64,000 nucleotides of DNA from Chamaecrista fasciculata (taxonomy: Eukaryota; Streptophyta; Magnoliopsida; Fabales; Fabaceae), in the NCBI GenBank assembly GCA_003254925.1, contig QANZ01013357.1, positions 1-64,000 on the forward strand, read 5' to 3'. This document shows, in pieces, positions 49,554 through 60,315 of the stretch. The notes beneath the pieces are model-generated. The model was not told where the DNA came from. It did no database searches and saw nothing but the letters and a program-made list of their open reading frames with translations. The position numbers and the translations under genes are program-made. Numbering within the stretch: the stretch's first letter is position 1; the number at the start of each line of letters is the position of its first letter.

Positions 49554-50395
49554 TAAAATTTTACTCAGTTTGCTTCCCATAACTATATACCGTAATCTTA
49601 CGTCGTCGTCTGGAGTCTCTAGTCTGTACGCATATCCTTATTTCCATATTCCTATTTTACCCTTGACAGCATTATTAATGCTATAGAATCGGAGGTGATT
49701 AATGTTTAATACTTAATATATGTTATCCGTTTCGAATTGAAACTAACTCAGCGCCACGTCATCATGTTTAAGGTGTAATCCCAAGCCCAAATAAGGGATT
49801 ACGCTGTGCTAATCCTATTTTCAGATTAACTGAAACAAAACAGATAACTTTTGTGCACCCGAAAAAACAGATAACAAAAAATCTGTCCATTCTGAAGATT
49901 TCAGTGTCGCTGCCTGCAATGCTCTTGACTTTGACAGTTACATCCATCTCTCATTTTTTAAATAAGAATAAGAATATTCCTATATTTTGATTAGAGTAAA
50001 CTCCCAAATTGGTCCCTGGATTATTGGGTCACTGACAGATTGGTTTCTGATTTATGGAAATTGACAAATAGGTCCCCGAATTTTATTAACGTTAGTAATA
50101 TTGGTCCCCGAAGCCGTTAACTGCTGACGTGGCACGTTAAGTGCCACGTCAGCAATTGGAAAACTGAAAAAGAAAAAAAAACCAACTGTTCGTGCCACAT
50201 CAACATTAATAATAAACAAAAATATTTCATTCAAAATTCAAATAGGTCCCTGAGTAATATTTTTATCTCATTATTCTCAATTTCCCCTCTTTTTCATCAT
50301 CTTCATTCATTTTAGTCCCAAATCCTCAAAATAAAAATTGTAAAATGTCCCAAAACTCTTCCAAACATTCCAGTTTAGTCCTTAAAAGTATTAAA

Positions 50396-51038
50396 AACCC
50401 TAAACCCTAAACCCTAAAATCCTAAACCCCAAACCCTAAAACCTAAACCCTAAACCCTAAACCCTAAAACCCTAAAATACAAAAATTGTAAAGTGTCCCA
50501 AAATTCTTCTAAACATTTCAATTTAGTCCTTCAACTCTAAAACCTCAAACTCTAGAACCCAAAATCCCAAACCCAAAACTCTAAAACCCCGAACCCTAAA
50601 CCCTAAAATCCCAAACCCCAAACCCTAAAATCTCAAACCCCAAATCCTAAAACCTTAAACCCTAAATTGTAAAACCCCAAACCCTAAAATTCCAAACCCC
50701 AAACCCTAAACCCCAAAACCCTAAACCCTAAAATCCTAAACCCTAAACCCTAAATCATAAACCCTAAAATCCTAAAATTGTAAAGTGTCCCAAAATTCTT
50801 CCAAACATTTCAATTGTCCTTAAACTCTAAAACCCCAAATCTTAGAACTCCAAACCCCAAACCCTAAAACCCCAAACCCCAAACCCTAAACTCTAAAACC
50901 CCAACCCCCAAAATCCCAAACCCCAAACCTAGATCCTAAAATCCCATACCCCAAACTCTAAAACCCTAAATCCTAAACCCCCAAACTCTAAAACCTCAAA
51001 CCCCAAACACAAACCCTAAACTCTAAAACCCCAAACCA
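50396..51038 (+). repeat. Degenerate telomere-like CCCTAAA array
   Basis: Dozens of CCCTAAA and near-copies (CCCCAAA, TCCTAAA, CTCTAAA) are interrupted by 'ttgtaaagtgtcccaaaatt' units. Too degenerate and too short to be a chromosome end; it is an interstitial array inside a transposon. Confidence 0.93.
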
Positions 51039-51176
51039 TCAGAATTGTGACTGTACATTAAAAATCAACAATTGTGACGTGCAACAGTATTATTCAAATT
51101 AGTCCCCGAATTTATCAAAATAGTTCAATATGTTAGAAAAATTGGTCCTCTAATTAAATGAATAGATAATAAACCA

Positions 51177-51557
51177 AAGAATTTAGGGTATGGGATTTTA
51201 GGGTTTGGGGTTTTAGAGTTTGGGGTTTGGGGTTTTAGGTTTTAGGGTTTAGGGTTCAAGGTTTAGGGTATGGGATTTTAGGGTTTGGGGTTTGGGGTTG
51301 TAGAGTTTAGGGTTTAAGGTTTTAGGATTTGGGGTTTGGAATTTTAGGGTTTGGGATTTTACAATTTAGGGTTTAAGGTTTTAGGATTTGGGGTTTTAGA
51401 GTTTGGGGTTTGGGATTTTAGGGTTTAGGGTTTGGGGTTTTAGTTTTGGGTTTGGGGTTTGGGGTTCTAGGGTTTGAGGTTCTAGAGTTGAAGGACTAAA
51501 TTGAAATGTTTAAAAGAATTTTGAGACACTTTTTACAATTTTAGGATTTTAGGGTTT
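51177..51557 (-). repeat. Degenerate telomere-like TTTAGGG array, inverse of the left one
   Basis: TTTAGGG, TTTGGGG and TTTAGAG words run to the gap, with the inverse of the 'ttgtaaagtgtcccaaaatt' unit near 51500-51540. Together with the left array it forms a large imperfect hairpin. Confidence 0.9.
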
Positions 51558-51579
51558 NNNNNNNNNNNNNNNNNNNNNN
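51558..51579. other. Assembly gap (22 Ns)
   Basis: The Ns lie between the TTTAGGG array and a T run inside the MULE right arm; the real length is unknown. Confidence 0.98.
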
Positions 51580-51913
51580 TTTTTTTTTTTTTTTTTTCAG
51601 TTTTCCAACTGCTGACGTGACGTCGGGGAACAATTTGACTAACGTTAGTAAAATTCGGGGACCTATTTGTCAATTTCCATAAATCATGGAACAATCTGTC
51701 AGTGACCCAATAATCCAGGGACCAATTTGAGAGTTTACTCATTTTGATTAACATCTGCACTGCAGTAGTAATAATACCTATTTAAAGAATTTTAAATCAT
51801 CGAAAATCATTCGATAATGTTTAAAAAATTTTAAACTCAAATTGACATTACCTTATCAAGATAAAAGGTTTTTAAAAGGGAAAAAATATGTATCAAGTTG
51901 CTTCTATGTTTGC

Positions 51914-52190
51914 TACTCCCTCCATCTTGAAAATGTGCTTTATTGGAATATTATTTTACCAGAATATTTGATCTTTTACGAAATCAAGAGAATATTAATT
52001 ACTATTTTTATAATTTTGTTTTTATTAAATAATTAATAGAAGTTGAATTTGTGAGAGTAATTAGGAGTAATTTTATAAAGGCAAATTAATCTTTTTATCT
52101 CATATTTTTCTTCAATTTAAGTGAATTAATGATTTTCTTTGTGTGTATGTACTAACCTAAAGAAACATATATTCGGGGGCGGAGAGAGTA
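51914..52190. mobile_element. Stowaway-like MITE, second family
   Basis: The body 51916-52188 starts CTCCCTCCATCTTGAAAATG and ends with GGGGGCGGAGAGAG, an imperfect inverse, flanked by TA. The interior differs from the other two Stowaway copies. 52191-52560 shows nothing else. Confidence 0.8.
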
Positions 52191-52561
52191 TAAGATTACT
52201 CCAATTACAAGCTTTAATTACATTCTTTCTTTATAATGATGATTGGTCATCCAAAGAGTTGTGTATAATATTCTTTTTTTATTATAATTGGTCATACATA
52301 ACATTTTTTTACCACGAGTAAAATGTTGATTAAAGAACCTTATAATAAATAAAAAGATATAAAAAACTTTATTTATCTAAATTTGTCATTTAAAAAGATT
52401 GGTATTATGCTTTTCATCTCAATATCAATCATCTCAGTAATATTTGATATAAAATAAGGATAAACCATGAAATTAATTTGTATTTTGAATTAGTTAAGAC
52501 TAATTGGCTATTAACAATTTTTTATCCGTTTTAAAGAAATCAAAGCTAAATAGCTGAACCG

Positions 52562-52830
52562 GGGTCAATTGTAATGGACTTTTCTTGTCAGATTTGGGTC
52601 AGCGGACCGAAGAGCTTCTTTACAGAGATATAAGAAGCCCATCAACTTTTCAAAAGAAAACCCATCAAGAGAGCCAATTGGGCTTTATAGTTCGGCCCAA
52701 CTTCAGAGGAAAGAGTCAAAGACAACATCGCCCTCTTTCTATATAACACGTCCAGGATCTCATTCTTCTCAAATCTCACTGAGTGAGCTAGGGTTAGCCG
52801 ATTAGGGTTTGAGTAGGAATGTTTAGAAAC
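52562..52830 (+). promoter_or_regulatory. Promoter-like block with site II and telo-box motifs, no clear gene behind it
   Basis: Two TGGGCY-type site II words ('ttgggcttta', 'cggcccaac') are followed by a TATA-like CTATATAAC at about 52739 and by AGGGTT words at 52791-52811 (telo-box type). In plants this set marks promoters of ribosomal-protein, translation and snoRNA genes. Downstream only short frames occur (for example a 12-codon frame from 52900), so the gene body may be lost, be a 5' UTR of an unrecognised gene, or be non-coding RNA. No C/D or H/ACA signature was found. Confidence 0.45.
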
Positions 52831-53170
52831 TGAACTTGAGATGTTGCTAGGTTTCTCCCTTTCTTTGTTGAGTGTCTCTGTCTTTGAAATTTCTCATCGA
52901 TGGTGAAGGAAGGGTCTGGAGTTTGGCTCTTTGGCTAAAAAACGCCGTGCCTTAGAGATGAATGCAGCACCCTATAATAAAATCATCAACTCTCACCTTT
53001 TTTTTCATCGAGAATCTCTCGATTCTCTTTCGGTAAGGTTGGTACATGTTTTCGAACCCATCTTTGAGATCAGGCTTTGCTTCTATGGTTCTCTGAATCT
53101 TTTGAAAAGAAACTTTTTTATTTATTTTTAATATTAAATTGGAGATAGTATGTATGATTCGAGTGGTAAT

Positions 53171-53296
53171 TCAGGCAGCCTCCTTGTACGATTCAATGGC
53201 ATGAGAGGTGTTTAACTGCTCGTACATTAATTGCTTTTGCTCTTCAGACTTGCTGAGATTATCTCTCTGACGCTGGTCCAGTAAGCTCAAGCACAT
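53171..53296 (-). pseudogene. Short exon-like frame, unrecognised
   Basis: Minus-strand frame of 41 residues beginning MCLSLLDQRQRDNLSKSEEQ and ending HAIESYKEAA plus stop. Its charged, helix-like composition stands out against the surrounding AT-rich DNA and suggests the last exon of a gene. No upstream exon was found to the right, where the duplicated block starts. It may be a fragment left by rearrangement. Not recognised. Confidence 0.4.
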
Positions 53297-53519
53297 TACA
53301 AATAATTAAAATCTTTTTCGTTCTTGGGAGAATAATTATTATACCAATCTGGCAAGCTCTTTTGAAATTGAAACGCGTCGCCCTTGGCTTTAAAATGATG
53401 ACGGGCTTCATATAGATGAGAATTGGAGCGATTTCAACAATTTAATTTTGTAATTTTGTGATCTCGCTGACAATCAAATTAAAATAGATAATTTAATTTT
53501 TGAAACTTCTAAACTGTAT

Positions 53520-55695
53520 TAATCCATTCAATATAAGAAATTATTCTCTTAAGCTTTACTAGTGAATGATTGTTCAATATATATACATGAATAGATATAT
53601 TCTGGGGAAATATTATTTGTTATTGCAGCTACAACTATATATGAAAGCTATAACTTCTCTATTGAATCTTACTTTAAAGATGGGAATAATGTATTTATAT
53701 TTATACAGATTTTAAGTTAATGTTCTTAAATTACAAGATTGTTCTTAAATTATACGGTTTATAGTATTAGAATTTTAAACTATGAGAATATTTAAATCCT
53801 GGAACACCACACGAATTTCGAACTTTCCTTGGTAGCGCATATTCACTAAATTTCTGAACAACGAGCTATTTAAAGCAGTTGAAGTTGAAAAGAAATAATT
53901 CACAATGAAAACAGGATTTTCTTTTGCGAGAATGCAGCAACCAGCAAATGCTCCTATGGACCTATGGTTAACAAAAATAGAGTCCCATCACTTCTGGAAA
54001 TGTCTAAAATGTACATGGCATAGATCTCCTGCTTTTTCATTATGTACAAGCAAATGCCATATACGTTTTAGGCTTCACTAAAGCATTTGGTTGCTTAGAA
54101 ACCAATGATGCAACCAAAAACAAATACCCTAATCTGAACTCAACCATCACCAACTCATTCTGGTGAAGTTGTTCTGCGGTACATTATAAAGCATCATATA
54201 GTGTTGTTGCTGGCATGCTGGGAAAGACCGAATTGCTTCTACATTCCCTCCAATCTCCATATCTTTCTCATTGCTGCTAATGACATGGGGTTCATCAGTG
54301 TCCATCATTTCAACTTCATCTTCAACAAGATGACAAGCTGCAGAAACTCTTTCTTCACACGCAATTGGAGAGTCATTCTCCTTCCTTTTGCTCTTTCGAT
54401 TTTCTGTGGATGTTTCTAATGTATATCCCCACGGTGACAGGTAATCTACAAAAGATGGTAACAATGGTTCAAGAAGTTTTCAGGAAGATGCAAACTCCTA
54501 CAGTTTTAATCACCATATCAAAATTATGCAGCGTGTTTCATGCTATAACCCAGTTACCCTGTTGTTCTAATGAGCACATCAATATAAGCAGTCTTTGTAT
54601 GAGTGAGTGGGAATATTCAATTGAAGCATGACATTTATTTGTAAGTAATAATCTTTACTTTGGTAGTGCACTTCTAAGAAAATTCATGAACTAGTGAAAT
54701 AGAAGATAAAGATAACAGAAACGTATACATAATACTGCATTTATGCCCTTATCAGTTCCGTGCAGTATTTTCCTTGTAGAATTTCCTTAGCAGAAAAGGG
54801 CCGTTGCCTCTGAAATTTGGATAGCAACATGCAATATCTTGTAAACCTTCTCCGATAATACTGTAGTCTGTCTCTGTTTCCAGTGACAACAGCACTTCAA
54901 AGCATACTAGTATAGTTTTCAGGAGGGTTTCATTAGGTTTGATTTTCTCAAAAATTGCAATTATTCTGTAGGATTAAATTTCGTATGACATCATGCTCAT
55001 AAAAGGTTCTTTTCTCTGTCTAGAATGCGCTAATTAAAAGCAATAGAGCATGAAAATCACAATGTTCATGTGAGACTTTAACTCAATGATTATACAACTA
55101 TATCTGGCAAAGTATATATCATAGGTGTTTTTGGAAGGGCATTTCACTTAGCTTAACTAAAGAACAAAGATTGACATCCCTAGGATCAAACTGACAAAGA
55201 AGGAAAATTTAACTCATGGACTTTGAAGAACGACAGAACTAAGCAACACAAAACTCAGATGTAAACATAAGAACAAACATATTGCTCAACTTTGATCCCT
55301 CTATGAACCCACACATTCCTCCAAGCTATTGAATGATTGTACATTCAAGGTTCATAATACGACTCAGAAACTGATCACAAATCAAAAGAGCTTTGAAGAA
55401 TCTAATTATGAAACTAAATTTGAACTTCGTTTGGGCCTGAATACCATATGCATCATGCAATAAGAATTCTGAGGTTTATATTGAACAGAAAATGAAATGA
55501 AGATATATATATATATATATATATATACCAACTGTTGGAATTCAGTTTATCTTTCATTTAGATCCCTGTTATCTTTCGTGTACTTTCCTAGAAACTAATC
55601 AACTTCGAGATATTGATTATTGATCATTACTGCCCCTTCTACCAGAACATACATATTACCATCCAAAATATTACTCAAAACCAGCATAGACCAGA
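53520..55695. repeat. Duplicated segment A, copy 1 (partner 61155-63010)
   Basis: From 'ccattcaat' near 53523 the two segments run parallel through exon 3 of the unrecognised gene, its 3' flank and much of intron 2, up to 'cagcatagacca' near 55692. The partner lacks a few hundred bases present here (about 54790-55125). Both hold a (TA)n run just before 'aactgttggaattcag'. Confidence 0.85.
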
Positions 55696-56237
55696 GCAGT
55701 AAACTACTTTTACACATCTACATTGCTAATAGGAAACAATCACAATCCTTATAACAAAAGGAAAATACTAACCTCTCAATCCAGGAATCAAATCAGATTT
55801 CACCACGATTGAGAAATCCGAAGAACTCGGAGATTTTACAAAATGGATTTTAGTTGGATCATAAAGCACGAGAGCTCTCTCTTCCGATGCATTACTCGTC
55901 GGGTGTGTGTTAACGGATGCTGCCTCTGAATGCACCATGGAATTGCTAGTCCATGGCTGTTCTAGTGATAACCCTCGATCAAGACTAGCATTAACATTAG
56001 GGTCTTCATCCTTACATATTTACCCAAAACAAAAAGAATAAGAAACACTGTATGTTGTGAGAATTCCACACTACTCATCAAACAATTAACACGAACAACT
56101 GAAAGAAAACTGCAAACTAGTAAACAATAGTAACATCAAAGAATGGAAATCTTGCGACAGAAAGGTACCAGTCTCGGAAACTTTCGAGAAGGATTGGAGA
56201 AATTGTCGTAAGCTTCTTCAACGTCCTTGCGCTTCAT
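54147..56237 (-). CDS. Unrecognised plant protein, likely nuclear, 201 residues
   Basis: Three exons with proper borders: 56169-56237, 55773-56010 and 54147-54445, joining in frame. The protein starts MKRKDVEEAYDNFSNPSRKF, a basic stretch that could be a nuclear signal, has a middle 'EERALVLYDPTKIHFVKSP' block, and ends 'QQQHYMMLYNVPQNN' and a short tail. I recall similar conserved plant proteins of unknown function with an 'ALVLY' block and a 'PQN' tail, but no role. Two partial copies lie to the right (58745-59026 and 61722-62071). Relative to the third copy this one lacks 17 residues in exon 3. No domain, signal peptide or membrane segment is seen. Whether it still works is open, but splice sites and frame are whole. 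Confidence 0.75.
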
Positions 56238-56583
56238 TGTCCGCGATTGATTGATTGATTTCAATCCTTCTACTTCTGCGCGTGAATCTTGGCTTAAAGT
56301 TAAGAATTTCGAAGCATCGTAATGCTCATCTAGAATTTTCTTTAGAAGGCAAAAGGAGGCTAGTTGAGCCTCAAGAATTTATTATTCTCTGTAAAACTAG
56401 TTTTAATTTTTAAATTCTTATTAATCAAGAATTCTACGATTTTTCTGAACAGTTTTTTTCCTCGTTCCTGGGTAATATAGTGGGACCAATTACTGCAATT
56501 CCCGCTAAAGGCCCAATATAATACACCCATTCTCAGTAGTTCCCGCGTGCATCCGTTTCTGTTTTGTAAGCTATTCTCTTATT
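55528..56583. repeat. Duplicated segment B, copy 1 (partner 58439-59358)
   Basis: Starts at 'ccaactgttggaattcag' and runs through exons 2 and 1 and the upstream region to 'ttctgttttgtaagctattct'. Nearly all of it recurs at 58439-59358 with small deletions in intron 1. Confidence 0.9.
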
Positions 56584-56586
56584 ATA

Positions 56587-57122
56587 GGTTAAAAGTTCAT
56601 TTTGGTCCTAAATGTATGCCCTAATGTTTATTTTGGTTCATTATGTTTCAAAATGTTCAAATTGGTCCTAAATGTTGGCAAAATGTTCCATTTTGGTCCA
56701 AACTATTGAATATGACTCGTTTCAAGTTCAAACGTGATGACTTTAGAGCTACATATTGTTCTCTAAGAGTACTTTCTCTATCTAGTTGGGGCTATCAACA
56801 ACCGAGTTCAAATCGAGCATAAAAGTAGACTGCTCGTTTCATGGTCAAACAAGTAAAACTTGTCATATTTCTCTCGTTTCAAATTCGAATGCGACGGATT
56901 CAGAGCTGCGAGTTCCTCTTAACAAGTCCTTTGAACTTGAGATAAGAAACGAGAGAAATATGACCAAATTCAATAATATGGGACAAAAATGAAATATTTT
57001 ACTAATATTTGGGACCAAAATGAAACATTTTGTCAACATTATGACCAATTTAAACATTTTGGAACATAATGGACCAAAATAAACATTAGAGCATACATTT
57101 AGTACTAAAATAAACCCTTTGA
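56587..57122. mobile_element. TIR repeat element (MULE-like), best copy of its family
   Basis: Inverted ends of about 110 bp carry 'tttggtcctaaatgtatgcc' and its inverse 'catacatttagtactaaaat', with 'attatgtttcaaaatgttca' inside. Fragments of the same family occur at 6205-6790, 32095-32215 and 63505-63890. Interior has no protein. Inserted just past the end of segment B of the duplication. Confidence 0.75.
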
Positions 57123-57125
57123 CCA

Positions 57126-57254
57126 TTATTATCTATATCTATACTATATTATATGTGTGAGGACTATTTTGGTTGGTCAAAAATAACTAAATTAAAAATT
57201 AAAAAAATAAGAATTAAACATGTGCAATTTGATAATTGGCTAACTATATAGATA
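57126..57254 (+). repeat. Short interspersed repeat shared with 14855-14985
   Basis: Starts 'atctatactatattatatg' and is about 125 bp. Its opening looks like a Helitron 5' terminus. The minus-strand Helitron 3' end begins immediately after it. Confidence 0.5.
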
Positions 57255-58438
57255 ACTAGTATGAACCCCGCGCGATGCGCGAGATGTAACTGTCTCAAGT
57301 AAATCATGCACAATGATATTTACTTAAATAACCTTAATATATTCATGAATGAGTATATATCAATAATTAGACAGCATGAATAAGAAAAATTATAATATAA
57401 TGCATAAAAAATATATATGCAATAAATACCCACAAAACAATAGTTTGATCTGACACATAAAAGTCTAACTAAATATAGAAATAAATAACAACAACAGTAA
57501 AAAACTAAATACATAAAATCAACACTAAGGTAGTGTTCATACAGTTTAATAACTAAGACTATAGAACAATACACAATACATAACTAATATTGGCACAGTC
57601 ATCTCAAACCTTGAAATACCTCTTTGTAAACACAATTATATGTAACATAAGATTGTCCATCATCTTTACGAGAAACTAAAATCTTCAAACCATAACGTGG
57701 CCGAACTCTAGAAATTGCAACATACAACTAACCATGAGTAAATACATCTCGACGAAGGAATATACCAACTGTCGAGAAAGATTGACCTTGACTCTTGTTG
57801 ATTGTCATAGAAAATGATACAGTAATTGGAAACTGTCTGCGTTGAAATCTGAAAGGCAGCTTCATGTCAGAAGGTATAATACTCATGCGAGAAATTAAAA
57901 CCTTCTCACCAGCACACTTGCCAAACATTAAAATACCTTCAATAACATGGTCACTCAGGCGCGAAACAATCAACCTTGTTCCACTACATAAACCAATAGC
58001 TCTATCAATTTTTCGGATTAACATAATAGGAACTCCAACTTTCAACCTAATCTCATGGGAGGGCATACCAGAAGCTCTAATAGTATTGAGGAATTCAGTA
58101 GTGTATGTCTCAGATGCATCGGATGATGAGTGGCCTTCCTCGCATATGCTATCAGAGCTCAAGTAGATCTTTTCATCACCAGCAATTTGGTCTAACAAAT
58201 TGTTCACATCATCGACCTCATCAAGAGTCGATGCAAGAATAGCTCGATCGGTGAAATAATTCGCGTCATAGGAGTTCAAAGATAAATCTGGATAAACAAC
58301 ATTACTAATAGCTTGAACAGGATCACAATCGTACTTAATTAATAAATCCATGGGTGTTTCAATCCGGAAAAGTCCAACTTCAATTAACTCTCAATGCTGC
58401 TATCTCCGACCGCAAGAGTTCATCTTCATATATATAGA
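57255..58438 (-). mobile_element. Helitron remnant with helicase fragment
   Basis: On the minus strand the right edge opens TCTATATATATG, fitting the 5'-TC end, and the left edge is a GC hairpin (CGCGC-AT-CGCGCG region, 57269-57285) about 10 bases before a CTAGT 3' end at 57255-57259. These are the hallmarks of Helitron ends. It carries the C-terminal part of a Pif1-type helicase (below) and no Rep domain, so it is non-autonomous. Left flank base is A as expected; the right flank is C rather than T, so the 5' edge is less certain. It sits exactly where the second copy of the duplicated gene is cut off. Confidence 0.75.
57660..58380 (-). pseudogene. Helitron Pif1-type helicase, C-terminal fragment
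   Basis: The long minus-strand frame (57728-58351) contains 'VGVPIMLIRKIDRAIGLC', 'GTRLIV' and 'ITVSFSMTINKSQGQSF', matching motifs at the C-terminal end of Helitron Pif1 helicases, including the TINKSQGQ motif VI region. The frame continues upstream of the first Met ('FRIETP'). After 'FTHG' one in-frame stop replaces an expected glutamine, beyond which 'LYVAISRVRPRYGLK' is still readable. The ATP-binding N-terminal motifs are missing, so it is inactive. A 100-codon plus-strand frame over it is a shadow. Confidence 0.88.
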
Positions 58439-59358
58439 CAACTGTTGGAATTCAGTTTATCTTTCATTTAGATCCCTGTTATCTTTCGTGTACTTTCCTA
58501 GAAACTAATCAACTTCGAGATATTGATTATTGATCATTACTGCCCCTTCTACCAGAGCATACACATTATCATCCAAAATACTACTCATAAGCAGCATAGA
58601 CCAGAGCAGTAAACTACTTTTGCACATTTACATTGCTAATAGGAAACAATCACAATCCTTATAACAAAAGGCAAATACAAGCAACAGGAATCATGGTCAA
58701 GTCGAAAGCTGTAAACAAGCATTACGTAGAATGCAGATACTAACCTCTTAATCCAGGAATCAAGTCAGATTTCACCACGAATGAGAACTCCGGAGGACTC
58801 GGAGATTTTACAAAATGGATTTTAGTTGGATCATAAAGCACGAGAGCTCTCTCTTCCGATGCTGCCTCTGAATGCACCATGGCATTGCTAGTCCATGGCT
58901 GTTCTAGTGATAACCCTCGTTCAAGACTAGCATTAACATTAGGGAACACTGTGTGTTGTGAGAAGGATTGGAGAGGCAAGTTAAGGAGAAATCGTCGTAA
59001 GATTCTTCAACGTCCTTGCGCTTCATTGTCCAAGATTGATTGATTTCAATCCTTCTACTTCTGCGCGTGAATCGTGGCTTAAGGTTAAGAATTTCGAAGC
59101 ATTGCAATGTTCATCTAGAATTTTCTTTAGAAGGCAAAAGGAGTTGGGAGAATTTATTATTCTCTATAAAATTAGTTTTAATTTTTATTCTTATTAATCA
59201 AGAATTAAGAATTCTCTATTTTTCTGAACAGTCTTTCCTCCTTCTTGGGTAATATGGTGGGACCAATGACTGCAATTCCCGCTAAAGGCCCAATATAATA
59301 CACTCATTCTCGGCGGTTCCTGCGTGCATCCGTTTCTGTTTTGTAAGCTATTCTATTA
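58439..59358. repeat. Duplicated segment B, copy 2
   Basis: Parallel to 55528-56583, beginning 'caactgttggaattcag' directly at the Helitron edge and ending 'tgttttgtaagctattct', after which the two loci differ. Confidence 0.9.
58745..59026 (-). pseudogene. Partial second copy of the unrecognised gene (exons 1-2)
   Basis: The start MKRKDVEESYDDFS is at 59026 and the exon 2 end with its GT is at 58745. Intron 1 has been deleted together with the end of exon 1 and the start of exon 2, so the two exon frames no longer join properly ('SNPSHNTQC...' shifts out of the exon 2 frame). Exon 3 is absent because the Helitron and other elements follow. Exon 2 also lacks the 'VNTHPTSN' octamer present in the whole copy. 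A pseudogene by these criteria. Confidence 0.85.
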
Positions 59359-60100
59359 TTATGTTTGTATTTCTTAAATTTTAAGACATACGTTGACTCC
59401 TAATATTTTTTTTTTTTGGCCTGTATTCCTAATGTCTAATTTTTGTATTAGAAATTTTGATATGGTGAAATATCCTTTGAATATGAGTTTAATGTCTTTG
59501 ATATGGTGAAATGCTTATTTTCCATAGGAAAGATACTATATGATATTTTTTTATATCTAATCTAATATTTTGTACATAATATTTTTAAATTAATATTTTT
59601 TTTATTTTTTCACCATTTTAATTGAATATTTATTAATTTTATACTATTTAGTTGTAAATATATTCACTAAATAAATATAGATATTAAATAAAGTATATAT
59701 TGTTTTAGATTATAGCTTAAACTAAAATAGGTGGTAGACTTTATCTTCGTTTCTAGACAGGGAGGAGTGTAGAAGCGTGAGGAAAACTTGCAACAAGTGT
59801 ATAGAGAGATCTTTGCAAAAACATGTTAGAGAGTGAGATTAGCCCAATATAGCCCAAATGGTGCATTGAAATTCAAACATGGGGCACAAACTAATTATGC
59901 ATAAGCATCTTCACAATATATTCTCATTAATGGCATTTTTGGTTGTTATTCTCGATGTGACTAAGCCTGCTTCCATAAACTATAAATCATTCTTATTTTA
60001 TAATCTGTGATCTCCCTAAACAAAGCATTATAAAAAGGGCGCTTCCAAATAAATAATAAATGTCAGAAAATAATAATTATAAATATAAAAATTGATTTTC
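59359..60100. other. Intergenic, nothing assignable
   Basis: AT-rich non-coding sequence unique to this side of the duplication. Confidence 0.5.
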
Positions 60101-60104
60101 ATAA

Positions 60105-60260
60105 CCAACAAGTGTTTGGTGTAATGGTTGGCGAGCTATACCCTAGATGAGAGGATCCAGGTTCTATCCACATAAACTTACCTAGTGAGAATTACTAATC
60201 GAAGGTATGACTTCTTCCTTGTCATTCTTTTTTTCTTTCTTTTTTTTTTCTTTTACTGTT
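60105..60260 (+). mobile_element. Candidate tRNA-derived SINE
   Basis: 'GTGTAATGGTTGGCGAGCTA' is box A-like and 'AGGTTCTATCC' about 35 bp later is box B-like. A pyrimidine-rich tail with T runs follows (60220-60255). Layout fits a tRNA-derived SINE. Target-site repeats were not identified. Confidence 0.5.
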
Positions 60261-60315
60261 TGTGTTTCTGAAAATTACTAATCGGACCCATTAATCAGCT
60301 CATAGAACCAAGTTC

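Larger units (their letters stand above)
49984..51750. mobile_element. MULE with telomere-like repeat cargo and 9-10 bp target-site repeats
   Basis: The body is about 49994-51740. Inverted ends of about 150 bp begin 'gagtaaactc(c/t)caaattggtcc' and include 'gtcactgacagatt' and 'caaataggtccccgaatttta'. The repeat ATTTTGATTA flanks both sides (49984-49993 and 51741-51750), consistent with a Mutator-type target duplication. Inside, the left arm carries degenerate CCCTAAA words (50396-51038) and the right arm the inverse TTTAGGG words (51177-51557), with a 'ttgtaaagtgtcccaaaatt' unit between blocks. A 22-N gap lies at 51558-51579. No transposase. It shares its subterminal segment (about 50262-50420) with the MULE at 24 kb. 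Confidence 0.87.

Noticed and set aside
50396-51557. A true chromosome end
   Set aside because: Arrays are degenerate, face in opposite directions, sit inside a MULE with target repeats, and genes continue on both sides.
57864-58166. 100-codon plus-strand frame
   Set aside because: Antisense to the helicase fragment, which has clear motifs.
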